Shown here piece after piece: positions 21,660 through 33,002 of a stretch of DNA of 64,000 nucleotides. Within the stretch, counting starts at the first letter, position 1. Every line of letters starts with the position of its first letter. Origin of the DNA: Rhizobium sp. AAP43 (GTDB taxonomy: Bacteria > Pseudomonadota > Alphaproteobacteria > Rhizobiales > Rhizobiaceae). Below the pieces are notes generated by a model. The model was given only the letters and a program-made list of their open reading frames with translations. It did not search any database and was not told where the DNA came from. The position numbers and the translations under genes were made by a program. The stretch spans positions 62,001-126,000 of the forward strand of contig NZ_LJHS01000035.1 of NCBI RefSeq assembly GCF_001296045.1, in the 5' to 3' direction.

Positions 21660-23069
21660 TCATCTGCCTCCTGTTGGCACGTCGATCAGCATGGTTACCC
21701 CGTCGAGCGCCGCGACATGGGCAACGAAGGCCTCACCGCGAACCTCGAAATTCTTGTACTGGTCAAAGCTCGCACAGGCCGGCGACAACATGACGACCGA
21801 CCCTTCAGTGTCTTCATCAGCATCCTGCGCCGCATGGGCGACGGCACGATCCAGCCGGTCGGAAATCTCAAAGGCCACGCGATCACCCAGTTGTGCAGCA
21901 AAGGCGGAGGCCGCCTCGCCGATGAGGTAGGCTTTCACGATGCGCGGGAAAAGTGGTGCGAGGCTTGCGATGCCACCCTCTTTCGGTAAACCGCCGGCAA
22001 TCCAGTAGATCCGCTCATAGCTTGACAGGGCCGGCGCCGCCGCATCGGCATTGGTCGCCTTGCTGTCATTGACGAACAGCACCTGGCGGCGACGGCCAAC
22101 CGGCTGCATGCGGTGATTGAGGCCAGGGAAACTCTCAAGTCCTGCGCGGATCTCGGCCACCGAGACACCAACGGCAAGGCAAGCCCCGATCGCAGCGGCA
22201 GCATTCTGCGCGTTATGGCTGCCCTTGAGCGTCTGGATCCCGCCCAGCTCCGCGAGCATCGACGTCTTGCCTTGCTCGGCAAGCATGATCGTAGAGCCTT
22301 CCGCATAAAGCCCATCGGCCAATGGCTGGCGCTTCGAGATCCGGATGACCTTGTGACCGCCCCGTTCGATGCGATCACCGATCAATTCGCAGTAACTGTC
22401 GTCGATCCCAACGATCGCGGTGCCTGCCCCGGCCACCAGGCGCTCCTTCACCTCGGCATAATGCTGCATCGTCCCATGCCGGTCGAGATGATCCGGTGTG
22501 AGGTTTAGCAGGATGCCAGCCGTTGGATTGAGCGTTGGCGCGAGATCGATCTGGTAGGACGAGCACTCAACGACGAAGTACCGCCCGTCCTTTGGTGGAT
22601 CGAGCGTCAGCACGGCACGGCCGATATTGCCGCCGAGTTGCGTGTCCCGCCCCGAAGACGAAAGAATATGGGCAATCAGCGCTGTCGTCGTCGACTTGCC
22701 ATTGGTGCCGGTGATCGCGATGAATGGGCAACCGGGCGCATGTGCTCGACGTTCACGCACGAAGATCTCGACGTCACCGATGATTTCGACACCCGAGGCC
22801 CTGGCCAGCGCAACCGTCCAGTGGGGCTTGGGATGCGTTAGCGGAACGCCCGGCGACAGCACAAAGGACGAAACCTGGCTCCAGTCGATCTGCCTGAGAT
22901 CACCTGTCGAAATCCCGACGGAGGCCGCGCGGGTGACGCTATCGGGATTGTCATCCCAGGCAATGACATCTGCGCCACCAGCCAGCAGTGCTTGTGCTGT
23001 GGCAAGCCCGGACCCTCCGAGACCGAACAGCGCGACCCTCTTGCCCTTGAACGTGGTTGCCGGGATCAT
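21660..23069 (-). CDS. murD: UDP-N-acetylmuramoylalanine--D-glutamate ligase MurD
   Basis: Adds D-Glu to UDP-MurNAc-L-Ala. From ATG 23069 it has 469 residues with the N-terminal [15 protein letters not shown] motif, the ATP loop [29 protein letters not shown], and [16 protein letters not shown] in the C-terminal domain. The frame is open 19 codons further upstream, but that would overlap mraY and adds no family sequence. Downstream it is followed 1 base later by ftsW. Confidence 0.97.
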   Translation of the reverse strand: MIPATTFKGKRVALFGLGGSGLATAQALLAGGADVIAWDDNPDSVTRAASVGISTGDLRQIDWSQVSSFVLSPGVPLTHPKPHWTVALARASGVEIIGDVEIFVRERRAHAPGCPFIAITGTNGKSTTTALIAHILSSSGRDTQLGGNIGRAVLTLDPPKDGRYFVVECSSYQIDLAPTLNPTAGILLNLTPDHLDRHGTMQHYAEVKERLVAGAGTAIVGIDDSYCELIGDRIERGGHKVIRISKRQPLADGLYAEGSTIMLAEQGKTSMLAELGGIQTLKGSHNAQNAAAAIGACLAVGVSVAEIRAGLESFPGLNHRMQPVGRRRQVLFVNDSKATNADAAAPALSSYERIYWIAGGLPKEGGIASLAPLFPRIVKAYLIGEAASAFAAQLGDRVAFEISDRLDRAVAHAAQDADEDTEGSVVMLSPACASFDQYKNFEVRGEAFVAHVAALDGVTMLIDVPTGGR

Positions 23070-23076
23070 CGCGCCC

Positions 23077-24177
23077 TCACCTGAGCTTAAGTGTCGACAG
23101 ACCGAGCATGGCAAGCCCGACGGCAATGATCCAGAACCGGATCACGACCTGGCTCTCTGTCCAGCCGAGCTTTTCAAAGTGGTGATGGATCGGGGCCATC
23201 AGGAACACCCGCTTTCCGGTCATTTTGAAATAGCCGACCTGGATGATCACCGAAAGCGTCTCCATGACGAAGAGACCGCCGATGATTGCCATGACAAGTT
23301 CGTGCTTCGTTGCGACCGCCACGGAACCGATCAGGCCACCCAGGGCCAGCGAGCCAGTATCACCCATGAAAATCGCCGCCGGCGGCGCATTGAACCAGAG
23401 GAAGCCAAGACCAGCGCCGATTACGGCTCCGAGCAGAACTGCGAGTTCCCCAGTCCCCGGCACGAAATGGATCTGCAGGTAGTTCGAGAAGACCGCGTTA
23501 CCGGTCAAGTAGGCAATCACGCCGAAAGAGGCTGCGGCAATCATCACCGGCACGATGGCAAGGCCATCGAGGCCATCGGTCAGGTTGACGGCATTGCCGG
23601 CGGCAACGATGACGAACCCGCCAAAGATCACAAAAAACAGGCCGAGATCGAGAACGAAATCCTTGACGAAGGGGAAGGCTACCGACGAGCCGAAGGTCGA
23701 GGCTTCAGGTCCGGAGGCAAGCGCTGTCGACATCATGAAGTAAACGGCGACACCGGCAATCACGAACTCGATACCCAGACGGGCCTTGCCGGAAAAGCCC
23801 TTCTCCGTCTGCTTCGTCACCTTGAGGTAGTCGTCATAAAAGCCGATCGCGCCGAAGCCCAGCGTCACCAACAAGGTCGCGACCACATAAACATTCGAGA
23901 GATCTGCCCAGAGCAAGGATGATACGACGATGCCCGCGAGGATCATCAATCCGCCCATGGTCGGCGTACCGGCCTTCTTGAAATGCGTCTGAGGGCCATC
24001 CGCCCGGATCGGCTGTCCCTTGCCCTGGCGCACCCGAAGTGATGAGATCATCGCGGGGCCGAACAGAAAGACCACCAGGGCCGATGTAAACATGGCGGCG
24101 CCTGTTCTGAAGGTAATATACCGGAACAGATTGAAAAACTGAAAGTGGTTCGCCAGATCCACAAGCCAAATCAGCAT
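23077..24177 (-). CDS. mraY: Phospho-MurNAc-pentapeptide transferase MraY
   Basis: Integral membrane enzyme making lipid I from UDP-MurNAc-pentapeptide and undecaprenyl phosphate. ATG 24177 gives the usual MLIWLVDL start (366 residues); five extra codons upstream are possible. Ten hydrophobic helices are evident, with the conserved [19 protein letters not shown] (catalytic Asp pair), NLTDGLDGL and the C-terminal [22 protein letters not shown]. The gene sits between murF and murD with short gaps. Confidence 0.97.
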   Translation of the reverse strand: MLIWLVDLANHFQFFNLFRYITFRTGAAMFTSALVVFLFGPAMISSLRVRQGKGQPIRADGPQTHFKKAGTPTMGGLMILAGIVVSSLLWADLSNVYVVATLLVTLGFGAIGFYDDYLKVTKQTEKGFSGKARLGIEFVIAGVAVYFMMSTALASGPEASTFGSSVAFPFVKDFVLDLGLFFVIFGGFVIVAAGNAVNLTDGLDGLAIVPVMIAAASFGVIAYLTGNAVFSNYLQIHFVPGTGELAVLLGAVIGAGLGFLWFNAPPAAIFMGDTGSLALGGLIGSVAVATKHELVMAIIGGLFVMETLSVIIQVGYFKMTGKRVFLMAPIHHHFEKLGWTESQVVIRFWIIAVGLAMLGLSTLKLR

Positions 24178-24201
24178 GGGAGCCCTTTCCAAAAGCCCGG
24201 A

Positions 24202-25635
24202 TTAAAACTGGCGCTCCGTGTCGGGGAACGACGGATACTTGTCAAGCAGAGCGGCAACGATCTTTCCGAAACCGATCCCGAGTGACGATTTCACCATGAC
24301 AACATCGCCCGTCTGGATCTGTGAAACGACAAAGGCCACGAGGTCATCGGTGCGTTCGAAATGCACGACGTTGACCGTCTCTGGCAACGCCTCCCGAAGG
24401 GCTGCCATCTCCGGCCCGGCAAGCCAAACATGCTCGATACCGGCCGAAAGCAGCGGCCCCGAGAGTTCGGCATGCACGGCGGGGGCAAACGCGCCCATTT
24501 CCAGCATATCGCCAAGCACGGCAATCCGGCGGCCGCCAGCATCGGGCTGGGCCGCCGCAAGCACCGCGATCGCGGCGCGCATCGAAGCGGGATTTGCGTT
24601 GTAGCTCTCATCGATCAAGGTGAAGCCGCCGCCGTTCAGCATCAACCGATGCCGGGCACCCCGTCCCTTGACTGCAGACAGGTGGCCAAGCGCTTCGATC
24701 GCGGCATCGATATCCGCCCCGACCAGAGCGACGGCTGCCAAGACAGCCATGGCGTTTTCCGCCAGATGACGGCCCGGCGCTCCAATCGTCACTTCATAGG
24801 TTTCAGCACCAAAGGATGCCCAAAGCGTCGACTGCTCGGCCGCACCATCGAATTCGGCGAGCCGGAAATCGGCCTTGGCATGCTGGCCGAAACTATGGAC
24901 ATTCTCGATGCCGGCCGCATATGCTGCGGCCTCGAGCTGTTCATAGTGCGGATTGTCTCGGTTGAGGATCACATCGCCCCCGGTGGCGAGCCCTTCGAAG
25001 ATTTCGGCCTTGGCTTCGGCAATCTCTTCGACACTCGAGAAATTGCCGAGATGCGCTGGTGCAATTGTTGTGATGATTGCCACATCCGGGCGGACCATGC
25101 GCGACAGCGGGCCAATTTCCCCCAGATGGTTCATACCCAGCTCAAAGACGCCGTAGCGCGTATCGGCCGGCATACGCGCAAGCGTCAGCGGCACGCCCCA
25201 GTGATTGTTCAAGGAGGCGACGGCAGCGTGCACCTTGCCAGATGGCTCAAGTGTCAAACGCAGCATTTCCTTGGTTGTTGTCTTGCCGACGGAGCCGGTC
25301 ACCGCGATGACCGTCGCCGATGTACGTTCCCGTGCTGCAAGCCCGAGTTTTTGGAGCGCGGCAAAGACGTCGTCAACGACGATCATCGGCGCCGTGAGCC
25401 GGCCGAGTGCAGGAAGCTTCGATTCGTTGACAACAAGGAGCGAGGCACCGTTGGCAATCGCAAAGGTCGCATAATCGTGACCGTCGACGCGATCTCCCTT
25501 GATCGCAAAGAAAGCTTCACCGGGCGAAACGCTCCGGCTGTCGATGGATATCCCGGTAATGCCGGAAGGCAAATTGCCGATCGGCCGTCCGCCCATGGCG
25601 GCAACCATCTCGCGTGAGGTCCAGAGCGTGCTCAA
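24202..25635 (-). CDS. murF: UDP-MurNAc-tripeptide--D-Ala-D-Ala ligase MurF
   Basis: Completes the pentapeptide using the dipeptide made by Ddl. The protein has 477 residues: N-terminal substrate domain ([26 protein letters not shown]), ATP loop [27 protein letters not shown], and [15 protein letters not shown] in the C-terminal domain. It overlaps the murE stop by 4 bases, so translation is probably coupled. Confidence 0.98.
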   Translation of the reverse strand: MSTLWTSREMVAAMGGRPIGNLPSGITGISIDSRSVSPGEAFFAIKGDRVDGHDYATFAIANGASLLVVNESKLPALGRLTAPMIVVDDVFAALQKLGLAARERTSATVIAVTGSVGKTTTKEMLRLTLEPSGKVHAAVASLNNHWGVPLTLARMPADTRYGVFELGMNHLGEIGPLSRMVRPDVAIITTIAPAHLGNFSSVEEIAEAKAEIFEGLATGGDVILNRDNPHYEQLEAAAYAAGIENVHSFGQHAKADFRLAEFDGAAEQSTLWASFGAETYEVTIGAPGRHLAENAMAVLAAVALVGADIDAAIEALGHLSAVKGRGARHRLMLNGGGFTLIDESYNANPASMRAAIAVLAAAQPDAGGRRIAVLGDMLEMGAFAPAVHAELSGPLLSAGIEHVWLAGPEMAALREALPETVNVVHFERTDDLVAFVVSQIQTGDVVMVKSSLGIGFGKIVAALLDKYPSFPDTERQF

Positions 25636-27086
25636 CGGTCGAACTCCTCCAATGCCTTGCGGACTTCGATGTGGTCGGAAAAGGGTAAGGTCTCCGCCCC
25701 CACCGTCTGCCCTTCTTCGTGTCCCTTGCCCGCGACAATAAGCGTATCGCCCGCCGACAGCATGGCGACGGCCGCCCGGATCGCCTGAGCACGGTCACCG
25801 ATCTCGATCGCCTTCGGGGCAGCAGCCATGATCTCGGATCTGATCGTCGCAGGCACTTCCGAACGCGGATTGTCGTCCGTCACGATGACGATGTCGGAGA
25901 GGCGCGTGGCGATTTCGCCCATGATCGGGCGCTTGCCCTTGTCGCGATCACCGCCACAGCCGAAGACCACGATGACGCGTCCCGTGGTAAAGGGCCGGAC
26001 GGACTGCAGCACATTCTCGAGCGCATCCGGCTTGTGGGCATAGTCGACATAGGCCAGCGCGCCCTGTTTGGTCTGGCCAATCAATTCGAGCCGACCGGCC
26101 GCCCCCTTGAGGTGCTCCAGCGCCTTCAGCGCAACGGCAACCGGCGTACCCGTCGCGATGGCAAGCCCCGCAGAGACCAGCGCATTGGCAATCTGGAAAT
26201 CACCGGCAAGCGGGATATGGACCTCATAAATGTCGTCGCCGTGATGGATCTCAGCCACTTGCTTGTGGCGGAAGTGCTCGACGCGCTTGAGCGCGAGGAA
26301 ATTGCCCGCCCGTCCGACGGTCCGCACATCATGGCCAGCTTCGGTCGCAACCCTCACAGCCTCGGTCGACCACGGATCGTCAGAGAAGATCACAGCGGGC
26401 GAGCCCTTTGGGAGCAGGTCTGTGAACAGCCTCATCTTGGCCGCCATGTAGTCTTCGACCGTCGGATGATAATCCATATGGTCGCGGCCGAGATTGGTGA
26501 AGCCGGCTGCTGACAGCTGAACCCCATCGAGGCGGCACTGATCGAGCCCGTGGCTGGACGCTTCCATCGCCGCATGGGTTACACCTTCGGCTGCGAGTTC
26601 GCCAAGCAGCCCGTGCAACGAGATCGGATCCGGCGTGGTCAGCGAGCCATAATCGTTGCGTGTTGGTGAAATCACGCCGGTCGTGCCGATCTGTGCGGCG
26701 GCCAGTCCGGCCTCGGCCCAGATCTGGCGGGTAAAGGACGCGACCGACGTCTTGCCGGCTGTGCCTGTAACCGCAACCATGATTTCAGGCTGACGGCCCA
26801 CGAAACGCGCGGCGGCCAGAGCTAGGAAGCGTCGCGGATCCTCGACAACAATCACAGGAACGGCCGCCTCGATCGGCTGCGCCGCCACGATGGCAGCAGC
26901 GCCCTTCTCAACGGCCTGGACGACATAGGCTGCGCCATCCGTCTTGCTGCCACTCAGGGCAAAGAACAGCGTTCCGGGCTGGACATGACGACTGTCGGCC
27001 GACAGCGCCTTGATCTCCAACGCCTCTGCGCCACTTCGCGCGACCTGATTTTTGAAATCTCCACCCGCGAGAGCACCGAGCAACAT
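25632..27086 (-). CDS. murE: UDP-MurNAc-L-Ala-D-Glu--meso-diaminopimelate ligase MurE
   Basis: Adds meso-diaminopimelate to the stem peptide. From ATG 27086 it has 484 residues with [22 protein letters not shown] loop [30 protein letters not shown], and the Dap-specific DDNPRSE motif with a C-terminal [15 protein letters not shown] lies about 9 bases before ATG 27086. Upstream alternatives in the same frame are ATG 27137 and TTG 27146, the latter overlapping the ftsI stop; coupling with ftsI would favour one of these, so the start is not settled. Confidence 0.95.
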   Translation of the reverse strand: MLLGALAGGDFKNQVARSGAEALEIKALSADSRHVQPGTLFFALSGSKTDGAAYVVQAVEKGAAAIVAAQPIEAAVPVIVVEDPRRFLALAAARFVGRQPEIMVAVTGTAGKTSVASFTRQIWAEAGLAAAQIGTTGVISPTRNDYGSLTTPDPISLHGLLGELAAEGVTHAAMEASSHGLDQCRLDGVQLSAAGFTNLGRDHMDYHPTVEDYMAAKMRLFTDLLPKGSPAVIFSDDPWSTEAVRVATEAGHDVRTVGRAGNFLALKRVEHFRHKQVAEIHHGDDIYEVHIPLAGDFQIANALVSAGLAIATGTPVAVALKALEHLKGAAGRLELIGQTKQGALAYVDYAHKPDALENVLQSVRPFTTGRVIVVFGCGGDRDKGKRPIMGEIATRLSDIVIVTDDNPRSEVPATIRSEIMAAAPKAIEIGDRAQAIRAAVAMLSAGDTLIVAGKGHEEGQTVGAETLPFSDHIEVRKALEEFDR

Positions 27087-27142
27087 GGCAGTCCATCCTT
27101 CCGGGCAAACGGGGCGAATCGCCCCGTCCACCTGCATTCTGA

Positions 27143-28888
27143 TCAATATGAGACGAGCAAAGCTGACCCGTCTTCCCCGTATTTCGGTTCTACACCGAGA
27201 ATTGCGGCGCTTCTGCGGATGATGTCGCCCACCATCGGAGCCGCCGTATTACCGGCCAGCGCCGCGCCATTGCCCTTGTCCGTCTTCGGTTCGTCGATAA
27301 ATGTCAGAACAACATAACGCGGGTTATCAATCGGGAATGCGGCAAGGAAGGCGTTGAAGTTCTTGTCGCCGACATAGCGCCCGTTCACCACCTTGTCGGC
27401 CGTTCCGGTCTTGCCGCCAACGTCGAAGCCCTCCACACGGGCGTTCTTGCCCGATCCCTTTATACCGTTCCACTCGAACAGGAAGCGCATGTCGTCACTG
27501 GTCGACGGCTTGATGACCTGCTTTGCTACCAGATCGGCCTGTTCTCGGGTGCGCGGCAGGAAGGTCGGTTCGATCAGCTTACCGCCATTGACCAGCGCAA
27601 CCCCTGCCACCGCCGTTTGCAACGGCGTGGTTGACACGCCATGGCCGAAGGAGATGGTGATCGAATTGATCTTCTTCCATTCGCGCGGCTGAGTGGGCAT
27701 CGCAACTTCAGGCAGTTCCGTCTGCATCTTCGTCAGCAAGCCGAGGCGGGTCAGAAACTCCTTGTGTGCTTCGGTCCCGACGAGGTCGGCAACCTTGGCC
27801 GTACCGATATTGGAAGAATACTGGAAGATTTCAGGCACAGTCAGCACACGGTTCTTGCCGTGGAAGTCCTTGATGGTGAACCCGCCAATGCGGATCGGAT
27901 AGCGGGCGTCGAAACTGTCCTTGAGCGACACCTTGCCGGAATCGAGCCCCATGGCAATCGTGAAGGACTTGAAGGTCGAGCCCATCTCGAAGGTGCCGTT
28001 TGCCATACGGCTCAGCCAACCGTCCTCGGATCCGACAGGATTGTTCGGATCAAAATCAGGCAGCGAGGCCATGGCAAGGATTTCGCCAGTATGAGCATCG
28101 ATGACGACACCGCCAGCACCGATCGATTTGAACTTGGCCATGGCGTCGACCAGCACGTCGCGGACGATGTTCTGCACACGCAGGTCGATCGACAGCTTGA
28201 CCGGCTCCAGCGGTGCATCGCTGGTCATGCCAAGCGCCCGCAGATCCGCCATGCCCTGATTGTCGATATAGCGCTCCATCCCGACCATGCCGCGATTGTC
28301 GATGTTGACGTAACCGACAATATGGGAGGCCGTGGGACCACCCGGATAGAAGCGTCGCTTTTCCGGCCTGAAGCCGATTCCGGGAATACCGAGCGCCAGG
28401 ATCTGGCTCTGCTGTTTCGGCGTCAGCTGGCGGCGCAGCCACTGGAAACGCGAATTGGACGACAGCTTGCGATAGGTGTCGCGGACATCCAGATCCTTGA
28501 GCACGGTTTGAAGCCGCTCAACGGCCTCGTCGGCATCGACGATCTTATGGGGCTCGGCAAACAGCGAAACAGTGCGGATGTCGGTCGCCAGCACTTCGCC
28601 GTTGCGGTCGAGAATGTCGGGACGCGACGCCATCAGGCGGTCCGCCGGCAGAATGCTGGAGACGGTTTCCGGCTGCGCATAGCCATACTGCACCAGCCGG
28701 CCGCCGATCACCGTGTAAACGAGGCAGAACCCGGCGATCACCAGACCGACACGGTTCTTGGCCATCTGCGATTTGCGCTTGCCGGCACCTTTGATTGTCA
28801 GATTATTGGCTGAGACGCCACCGCGCTGACCGTCTGTTGAGAAGTGGGCACGGCTCTTCAGGACCATGATTCGGGAAAGAAAGGTCAT
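27143..28888 (-). CDS. ftsI: Septal transpeptidase FtsI (PBP3)
   Basis: Class B penicillin-binding protein that cross-links septal peptidoglycan, working with FtsW. 581 residues: a basic cytoplasmic tail, one membrane helix (about residues 47-67), a pedestal domain ([23 protein letters not shown]), and the transpeptidase domain with STFK (catalytic Ser304), YSSN and KTGTADK. Its ATG overlaps the ftsL stop by one base (TGATG). The terminal part continues after KTG without truncation. Confidence 0.98.
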   Translation of the reverse strand: MTFLSRIMVLKSRAHFSTDGQRGGVSANNLTIKGAGKRKSQMAKNRVGLVIAGFCLVYTVIGGRLVQYGYAQPETVSSILPADRLMASRPDILDRNGEVLATDIRTVSLFAEPHKIVDADEAVERLQTVLKDLDVRDTYRKLSSNSRFQWLRRQLTPKQQSQILALGIPGIGFRPEKRRFYPGGPTASHIVGYVNIDNRGMVGMERYIDNQGMADLRALGMTSDAPLEPVKLSIDLRVQNIVRDVLVDAMAKFKSIGAGGVVIDAHTGEILAMASLPDFDPNNPVGSEDGWLSRMANGTFEMGSTFKSFTIAMGLDSGKVSLKDSFDARYPIRIGGFTIKDFHGKNRVLTVPEIFQYSSNIGTAKVADLVGTEAHKEFLTRLGLLTKMQTELPEVAMPTQPREWKKINSITISFGHGVSTTPLQTAVAGVALVNGGKLIEPTFLPRTREQADLVAKQVIKPSTSDDMRFLFEWNGIKGSGKNARVEGFDVGGKTGTADKVVNGRYVGDKNFNAFLAAFPIDNPRYVVLTFIDEPKTDKGNGAALAGNTAAPMVGDIIRRSAAILGVEPKYGEDGSALLVSY

Positions 28889-29364
28889 CAGTTATCCACC
28901 GATCCTGTCGTAATGAGGTCCCGGACGGGGTCGGAATTTGCAGCATCGGCTGCCATTGCAGCCTCCGCCTCGGCGGCTTCGGCTTCCGCTTCGGCAGCAG
29001 CCACAGCGGCGGCTTCGGCTCTTGCTGCTTCCGCCTTGGCAAGTTCTTCGGCGGCGAGCTTCGACTCTGGCGTCTCGGATTTCGGCATGGGCAACTCGAC
29101 CGGTCGCGCCAGCTGGGTCGGCGCAGTCGGTTCCAGTTGCAGTTCGGTTGCATAGGCATGCACGAGACGCTCAAGCCGGTTGGGCTGGGTCAGCAGCGCA
29201 TGGTCGGCCTTCAGCAACTCGATCGTATCCTTCTCAAGCTTGATCTCGGCCTCAAGCCGACGAACCTCAGCCGCCTTGTTATCGGTGTCATGTTTGATCT
29301 GGTAGGTGATCGTGGCTGCTGCCAGCATCGTTCCGATCAGAAGTAGATCGAAGGTTTTCAACAT
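28888..29364 (-). CDS. ftsL: Cell division protein FtsL with long Ala/Glu-rich C-terminal tail
   Basis: Small bitopic divisome protein. The first about 100 residues fit FtsL: a membrane helix at residues 5-20 and a coiled coil (EVRRLEAEIKLEKDTIELLKADHALL) followed by QPNRLERLVHA. After that comes an extension of about 55 residues made mostly of Ala and Glu with a few Lys/Arg, which I would expect to lie in the periplasm as a charged helix. Such a tail is longer than in well-studied FtsL proteins. The ribosome binding site GGAGG lies inside the last codons of rsmH. Position between rsmH and ftsI confirms identity. Confidence 0.93.
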   Translation of the reverse strand: MLKTFDLLLIGTMLAAATITYQIKHDTDNKAAEVRRLEAEIKLEKDTIELLKADHALLTQPNRLERLVHAYATELQLEPTAPTQLARPVELPMPKSETPESKLAAEELAKAEAARAEAAAVAAAEAEAEAAEAEAAMAADAANSDPVRDLITTGSVDN

Positions 29365-29365
29365 G

Positions 29366-30391
29366 TTAGCCTCCGATCTTGTCGAGTGCGGTCAGATCCG
29401 GCAGGTCAAAGATAGACATGTCGGCGTTTTCTGCAGGTGCTTCGGTGCGAATGGCGGCCCGCAACTTGGCCGAACGCGCGCGAGGATTGACCTCTGCCTC
29501 TTCGTCACTTGCGGCTACCATCCCCTTGCCAACAGGCTCGAAGGTCGCTGGTCGCGCTTGGACCATTGGAAGATGGCGCGAACCTGACGCCTTGCCGGAC
29601 CGTTCGGTCAAAAACTTCTTCACGATGCGGTCTTCGAGCGAATGGAAGGTGACGACGACGAGACGCCCGCCGGGCTTCAAAGATTGCTCGGCCGCAAATA
29701 GCGCACGGGCAAGCTCCCCCAGTTCGTCATTGACGAAGATACGCAGCGCCTGGAAGACACGCGTGGCCGGATGGATCTTGTCTTTCGCCTTGCGGGGATT
29801 GACGGTCTCAATCAGGTTGGCGAGATCGCGGGTCGTCGTAAACGGCTCGGACGCACGCCGTTTTTCAATGGCACGCGCAATACGACCCGGGTGCTTCTCT
29901 TCGCCGAGAAAACCGAAAATGCGGATCAGATCGGAAACTTTGGCGCGATTGACAACATCGGCGGCCGATACACCGCTCGCTGACATCCGCATGTCGAGCG
30001 GTCCGTTGCGCTGGAACGAGAAGCCACGATCGGCCTCGTCGATCTGCATGGAAGAAACGCCGATATCGAGAACAACGCCGTCAAGACCGGTCTCTGGCGC
30101 TTGAGCTGCCAGTTCGGAGAACCGGGAATGTCTGAGATCAAGACGGCCCATATAGGCTTTGACCATCGACTGCCCGCCAGCAATCGCCGTCGGATCGCGG
30201 TCAATCGCGATGACGGACGCACCCGCATCGAGGATTGCCGCACTGTAGCCGCCCGCACCAAAGGTTCCATCAAGGATGACCTTTCCGCTGGCAGGCTCCA
30301 GCGCCGCAACCACCTCATGCAAGAGAACCGGAATGTGGCGAACCGGTCCGCCATTGGCATCGGGAGCACCTTCGCCAAGATTCGCCGCCAT
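29366..30391 (-). CDS. rsmH: 16S rRNA (cytosine1402-N4)-methyltransferase RsmH
   Basis: Methylates C1402 of 16S rRNA using S-adenosylmethionine; also called MraW. From ATG 30391 it has 341 residues with [13 protein letters not shown], the SAM motif [30 protein letters not shown], and the C-terminal [13 protein letters not shown]. The frame is open to 31024, but the extra 211 residues lie over mraZ in another frame and are not protein-like. It starts 17 bases after mraZ. Confidence 0.98.
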   Translation of the reverse strand: MAANLGEGAPDANGGPVRHIPVLLHEVVAALEPASGKVILDGTFGAGGYSAAILDAGASVIAIDRDPTAIAGGQSMVKAYMGRLDLRHSRFSELAAQAPETGLDGVVLDIGVSSMQIDEADRGFSFQRNGPLDMRMSASGVSAADVVNRAKVSDLIRIFGFLGEEKHPGRIARAIEKRRASEPFTTTRDLANLIETVNPRKAKDKIHPATRVFQALRIFVNDELGELARALFAAEQSLKPGGRLVVVTFHSLEDRIVKKFLTERSGKASGSRHLPMVQARPATFEPVGKGMVAASDEEAEVNPRARSAKLRAAIRTEAPAENADMSIFDLPDLTALDKIGG

Positions 30392-30408
30392 TCCGTATCC
30401 CCGTTTCT

Positions 30409-30867
30409 CTAGTTCTTCAAACCTCTCTGCCTGACCATTTCCCTGGCTTTCGCCTGCGCCTCGTGAAACGCCTGTGGCTGCCACAGCTGAAAATGGTCCG
30501 ACCGCCCGACGAAGCAGACCTCCGAGGAAATCCCCGTGAAATCCCGGATAAACTCCGTCACCGGCAACCGCCCCTCGGCATCGAGGCGCATATAGACGCC
30601 GCCGCCATGGAGAAGCAGCGACATCTCGTTCGCCTCCAACGCGAATGGATCTTCTGCCGCCATTCTGCGCTCGTAGCGATCGAGCAGATCCGGACCGCCG
30701 ATATTGATGGCCGGATAGACGAAATCCTGGAGACAATAAAGCTCCTGAATTCCCTGCTGCGAAAGCACGGCACGAAATGCCGCAGGGACGGAAACACGCC
30801 CCTTCGCATCGATCCTGTTTGTCGCATTGGACAGGAAGCGGCCCGCCACTGGAATCCGACTCCCCAT
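30409..30867 (-). CDS. mraZ: Transcriptional regulator MraZ
   Basis: First gene of the dcw cluster; in Escherichia coli MraZ is a ring-shaped DNA-binding protein that represses its own operon. 152 residues with two SpoVT-AbrB-like halves: [23 protein letters not shown] in the first and [22 protein letters not shown] in the second; DAKGRVSVP and DAEGRLPVT are the duplicated DxKGR motifs. A block of TGGG repeats typical of its operator lies about 150-190 bases upstream. Confidence 0.97.
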   Translation of the reverse strand: MGSRIPVAGRFLSNATNRIDAKGRVSVPAAFRAVLSQQGIQELYCLQDFVYPAINIGGPDLLDRYERRMAAEDPFALEANEMSLLLHGGGVYMRLDAEGRLPVTEFIRDFTGISSEVCFVGRSDHFQLWQPQAFHEAQAKAREMVRQRGLKN

Positions 30868-31013
30868 TGGACGAAGGCCAGCTGATCGGCCTCCGGATAC
30901 TCATTGATACGCCAACCGCACAACCGACCGGAAAGCAGCAGCCGAAAACTCGACTGATTGGGCCCGCTCTACGATCGGACGGAGCAACAAAGAACTCCGT
31001 TACGGCATGAAAA
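30868..31013 (-). other. Untranslated leader of mraZ
   Basis: About 146 bases between the MraZ boxes and the mraZ start. No gene or strong hairpin was recognised in it. Confidence 0.4.
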
Positions 31014-31053
31014 TGGGATACCATGGGACACTATGGGCGTCAATGGGATTGGG
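31014..31053 (+). promoter_or_regulatory. MraZ-box array upstream of mraZ
   Basis: On the plus strand TGGG occurs at 31014, 31024, 31034 and 31044, exactly 10 bases apart, with a further TGGG out of phase at 31050. MraZ is known to bind TGGGN direct repeats separated by 5 bases, which gives this 10-base period. The repeats read TGGG on the strand opposite to mraZ coding. They overlap a candidate promoter, consistent with autorepression. Confidence 0.85.
31015..31043 (-). promoter_or_regulatory. Candidate promoter for the dcw operon
   Basis: On the minus strand, TTGACG (31043-31038) and TATCCC (31020-31015) are separated by 17 bases. The -35 match is good and the -10 match is modest. It would give a leader of roughly 140 bases before mraZ and lies inside the TGGG array. 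Confidence 0.5.
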
Positions 31054-31255
31054 ACCAGCAGACCCCTTTCGGGATTCAAGAATGAATAGACGATTAAGCT
31101 TAACAAATCGTTAGAAATGCCTGTTTCCATTCGCGGATTAGCCACGACGTGCGGAAGCCCTCCGCAAGGACTGCCCTTGCGTTCCACCAATGAAACCAAA
31201 GCCTTGAGAAATTGTGCGGAGCCTCTGTCGCCGCAGTGACATGACAGAGGTAAAA

Positions 31256-31657
31256 TTGCCAGTCGGCCTGTAAGCCGGGTTCTGTATGGCTCCGGTTTCC
31301 CGGAACGTGGCAGCCATTCATCTGGGACAGCGTTTACACGCTGCCTCACGCAACCCACCCGGATGACTGGCCCGGAAACAGGCTGTGGCCACACCGGAGT
31401 GCGGCCCGCGTCATCCCTATTCGGTCTTGCTCCCGGTGGGGTTTACCTTGCCATCCCTGTCACCAGCGACGCGGTGGGCTCTTACCCCACCCTTTCACCC
31501 TTACCCCGCAAGCGGGGCGGTTTACTTTCTGCGGCACTTTCCCTGAGGTCGCCCTCGCCGGACGTTATCCGGCACCGTGTTTCCGTGGAGCCCGGACTTT
31601 CCTCCCCTTACCGCCTTTCGGCATTGGTAAAGCGCGGCTGCCCGGCCGACTGGCAGC
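31256..31657 (-). ncRNA. rnpB: RNase P RNA (bacterial type A)
   Basis: Catalytic RNA that trims tRNA 5' leaders. On the minus strand the hallmark GAGGAAAGTCCGGGCTCC block lies near the 5' end, the AGGGAAAGTGCCGCAGAAAG region in the middle, and ACAGAACCCGGCTTA near the 3' end. Helix P1 can be seen as a perfect 11-bp pairing of 31644-31654 with 31258-31268, which sets the ends to within a few bases. A weak hairpin (CCTCTGTC/GACAGAGG, about 31222-31250) follows; it has no T-run on the minus strand. No coding frame across this region is credible. Confidence 0.96.
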
Positions 31658-31728
31658 CGGTCCATAGCCGACCCGCTCGACGAAAGCCACTGAAAACGCA
31701 AGGCCCGCCTACTGAGCCCCAGACAGGC

Positions 31729-32919
31729 TTAAGTCTTGAACACTGGGGTGAAGCAGTCCCCATAGGCCGGGTCATCGATCCGACCATGCATTACGAGCTC
31801 CGCCCCGAGTCGACCGATCTCGTCCGAACTTTTCGCCGCAGCACCGCAGCCGCCGGTCAGGACGGCGATTCGTTCGCTGGCAAAACCGATGGCCGGATAA
31901 TTTGCGGGCGTAAAAGAAGTGACGCAGGCCGCCATGGAAAGCGGCGCATCCGCAAGACTGGGCACGAGCCCCCGGATAATTCGCTGCAGATGGTTCCGGG
32001 TTGACACCCGCCCGCCGCTGCGGAACCAGGCCCTGATCTCAGGTTCCGTTCCGAGCAACAGGTCATCCGGGTCTCCGCCGATCTTGAGATAGGTCTTGCC
32101 ATCGGGATAGCGCACAGGCGGCAGAAGGTAGATGTGATCCAACGGATCGTCGGGCTGGTGGATGAGCGATGGCATGCCCTGATAATCAGGGAGAATGTGG
32201 TCAGCAATTTCGAAGAAGGCAACGGTGCGACCATAGACCTTGAGATCCAGCGGCCGCGGCAGAAGATGCTCGGCAATCGAGAAGCCACCAGCCGCCACGA
32301 GAATGCGGTCGGCGCTATATTGGCGTCCGTCATCCGTCGAGACGACAGCACGATGCCCTTCTTCGCGGACAGAGAGCGCAGTCTGCCGAATCATCGCAGC
32401 CCCTGCCCGCTCGGCGAGCCGCGACTGCGCCTCGACCAGACGGCGCGGATTGATGTAGCCGGCGCTCCGGGATTCGTAGACGCCTTCGCAATCGACGCCA
32501 AAGTCGAAGTAAGTGAAGCGCTGTCGGAGATCCGCAGATCCGAACATCTCGACCGGGACGTCAAGTCCGCGGGCCGCAGCCTCGATCTGCGCAATATAGG
32601 GATCAGCCCCGCCCCGCGCCGGCCCGACAATCAGGCATCCGACCTCTTGGTAGAAATCCACGCCACTCTCGCGGGCGAGATCGCCGTAGCGGGCGATGGA
32701 GCGATTGGCCATCAGCGCCCAGACCGGATCAGAATCGATCGTGCGGGTAATTCGGGCCTCGTCATAGTGGCTTGCGAAGACACCCGGATGAGAGCTCCAG
32801 TCCGACGGCTCGTCGGGCCCGATGACGGCAACCCCCTCACCTTTCAGCGAAAGATAGCGGGCGGCCGCCGCTCCCATCATGCCTCGGCCGATGACGATGG
32901 TTTTGAAGTGCGTCACCAT
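31729..32919 (-). CDS. FAD-dependent amine oxidase, sarcosine/N-methyltryptophan oxidase-like
   Basis: Flavoprotein predicted to oxidise a secondary or N-methyl amine. 396 residues with the N-terminal dinucleotide fold (TIVIGRGMMGAAAARYLS), RITR, a mid-protein AGGFSIAEHLLP, and the C-terminal CVTSFTPANYPAIGF. In monomeric sarcosine oxidase and SolA a cysteine in the equivalent CxYTxTPD segment binds FAD covalently, so the Cys in AACVTSFTP may do the same here. It stands alone, downstream of a transglycosylase gene. The substrate is unknown. Confidence 0.85.
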   Translation of the reverse strand: MVTHFKTIVIGRGMMGAAAARYLSLKGEGVAVIGPDEPSDWSSHPGVFASHYDEARITRTIDSDPVWALMANRSIARYGDLARESGVDFYQEVGCLIVGPARGGADPYIAQIEAAARGLDVPVEMFGSADLRQRFTYFDFGVDCEGVYESRSAGYINPRRLVEAQSRLAERAGAAMIRQTALSVREEGHRAVVSTDDGRQYSADRILVAAGGFSIAEHLLPRPLDLKVYGRTVAFFEIADHILPDYQGMPSLIHQPDDPLDHIYLLPPVRYPDGKTYLKIGGDPDDLLLGTEPEIRAWFRSGGRVSTRNHLQRIIRGLVPSLADAPLSMAACVTSFTPANYPAIGFASERIAVLTGGCGAAAKSSDEIGRLGAELVMHGRIDDPAYGDCFTPVFKT

Positions 32920-33002
32920 ACTCTCACCCTTTTCGTTCCGAGCAGGTTGATAGCATGCTGCGCCGACAGATCCATTCGAAACCGGCCGAGATCACAGAGT
33001 TC

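Noticed and set aside
24361..25617. A 418-codon open frame opposite murF
   Set aside because: Antisense shadow of a conserved gene.
31363..32004. Open frame on the plus strand across rnpB
   Set aside because: The sequence is fully accounted for by the RNase P RNA on the other strand and by the oxidase gene.
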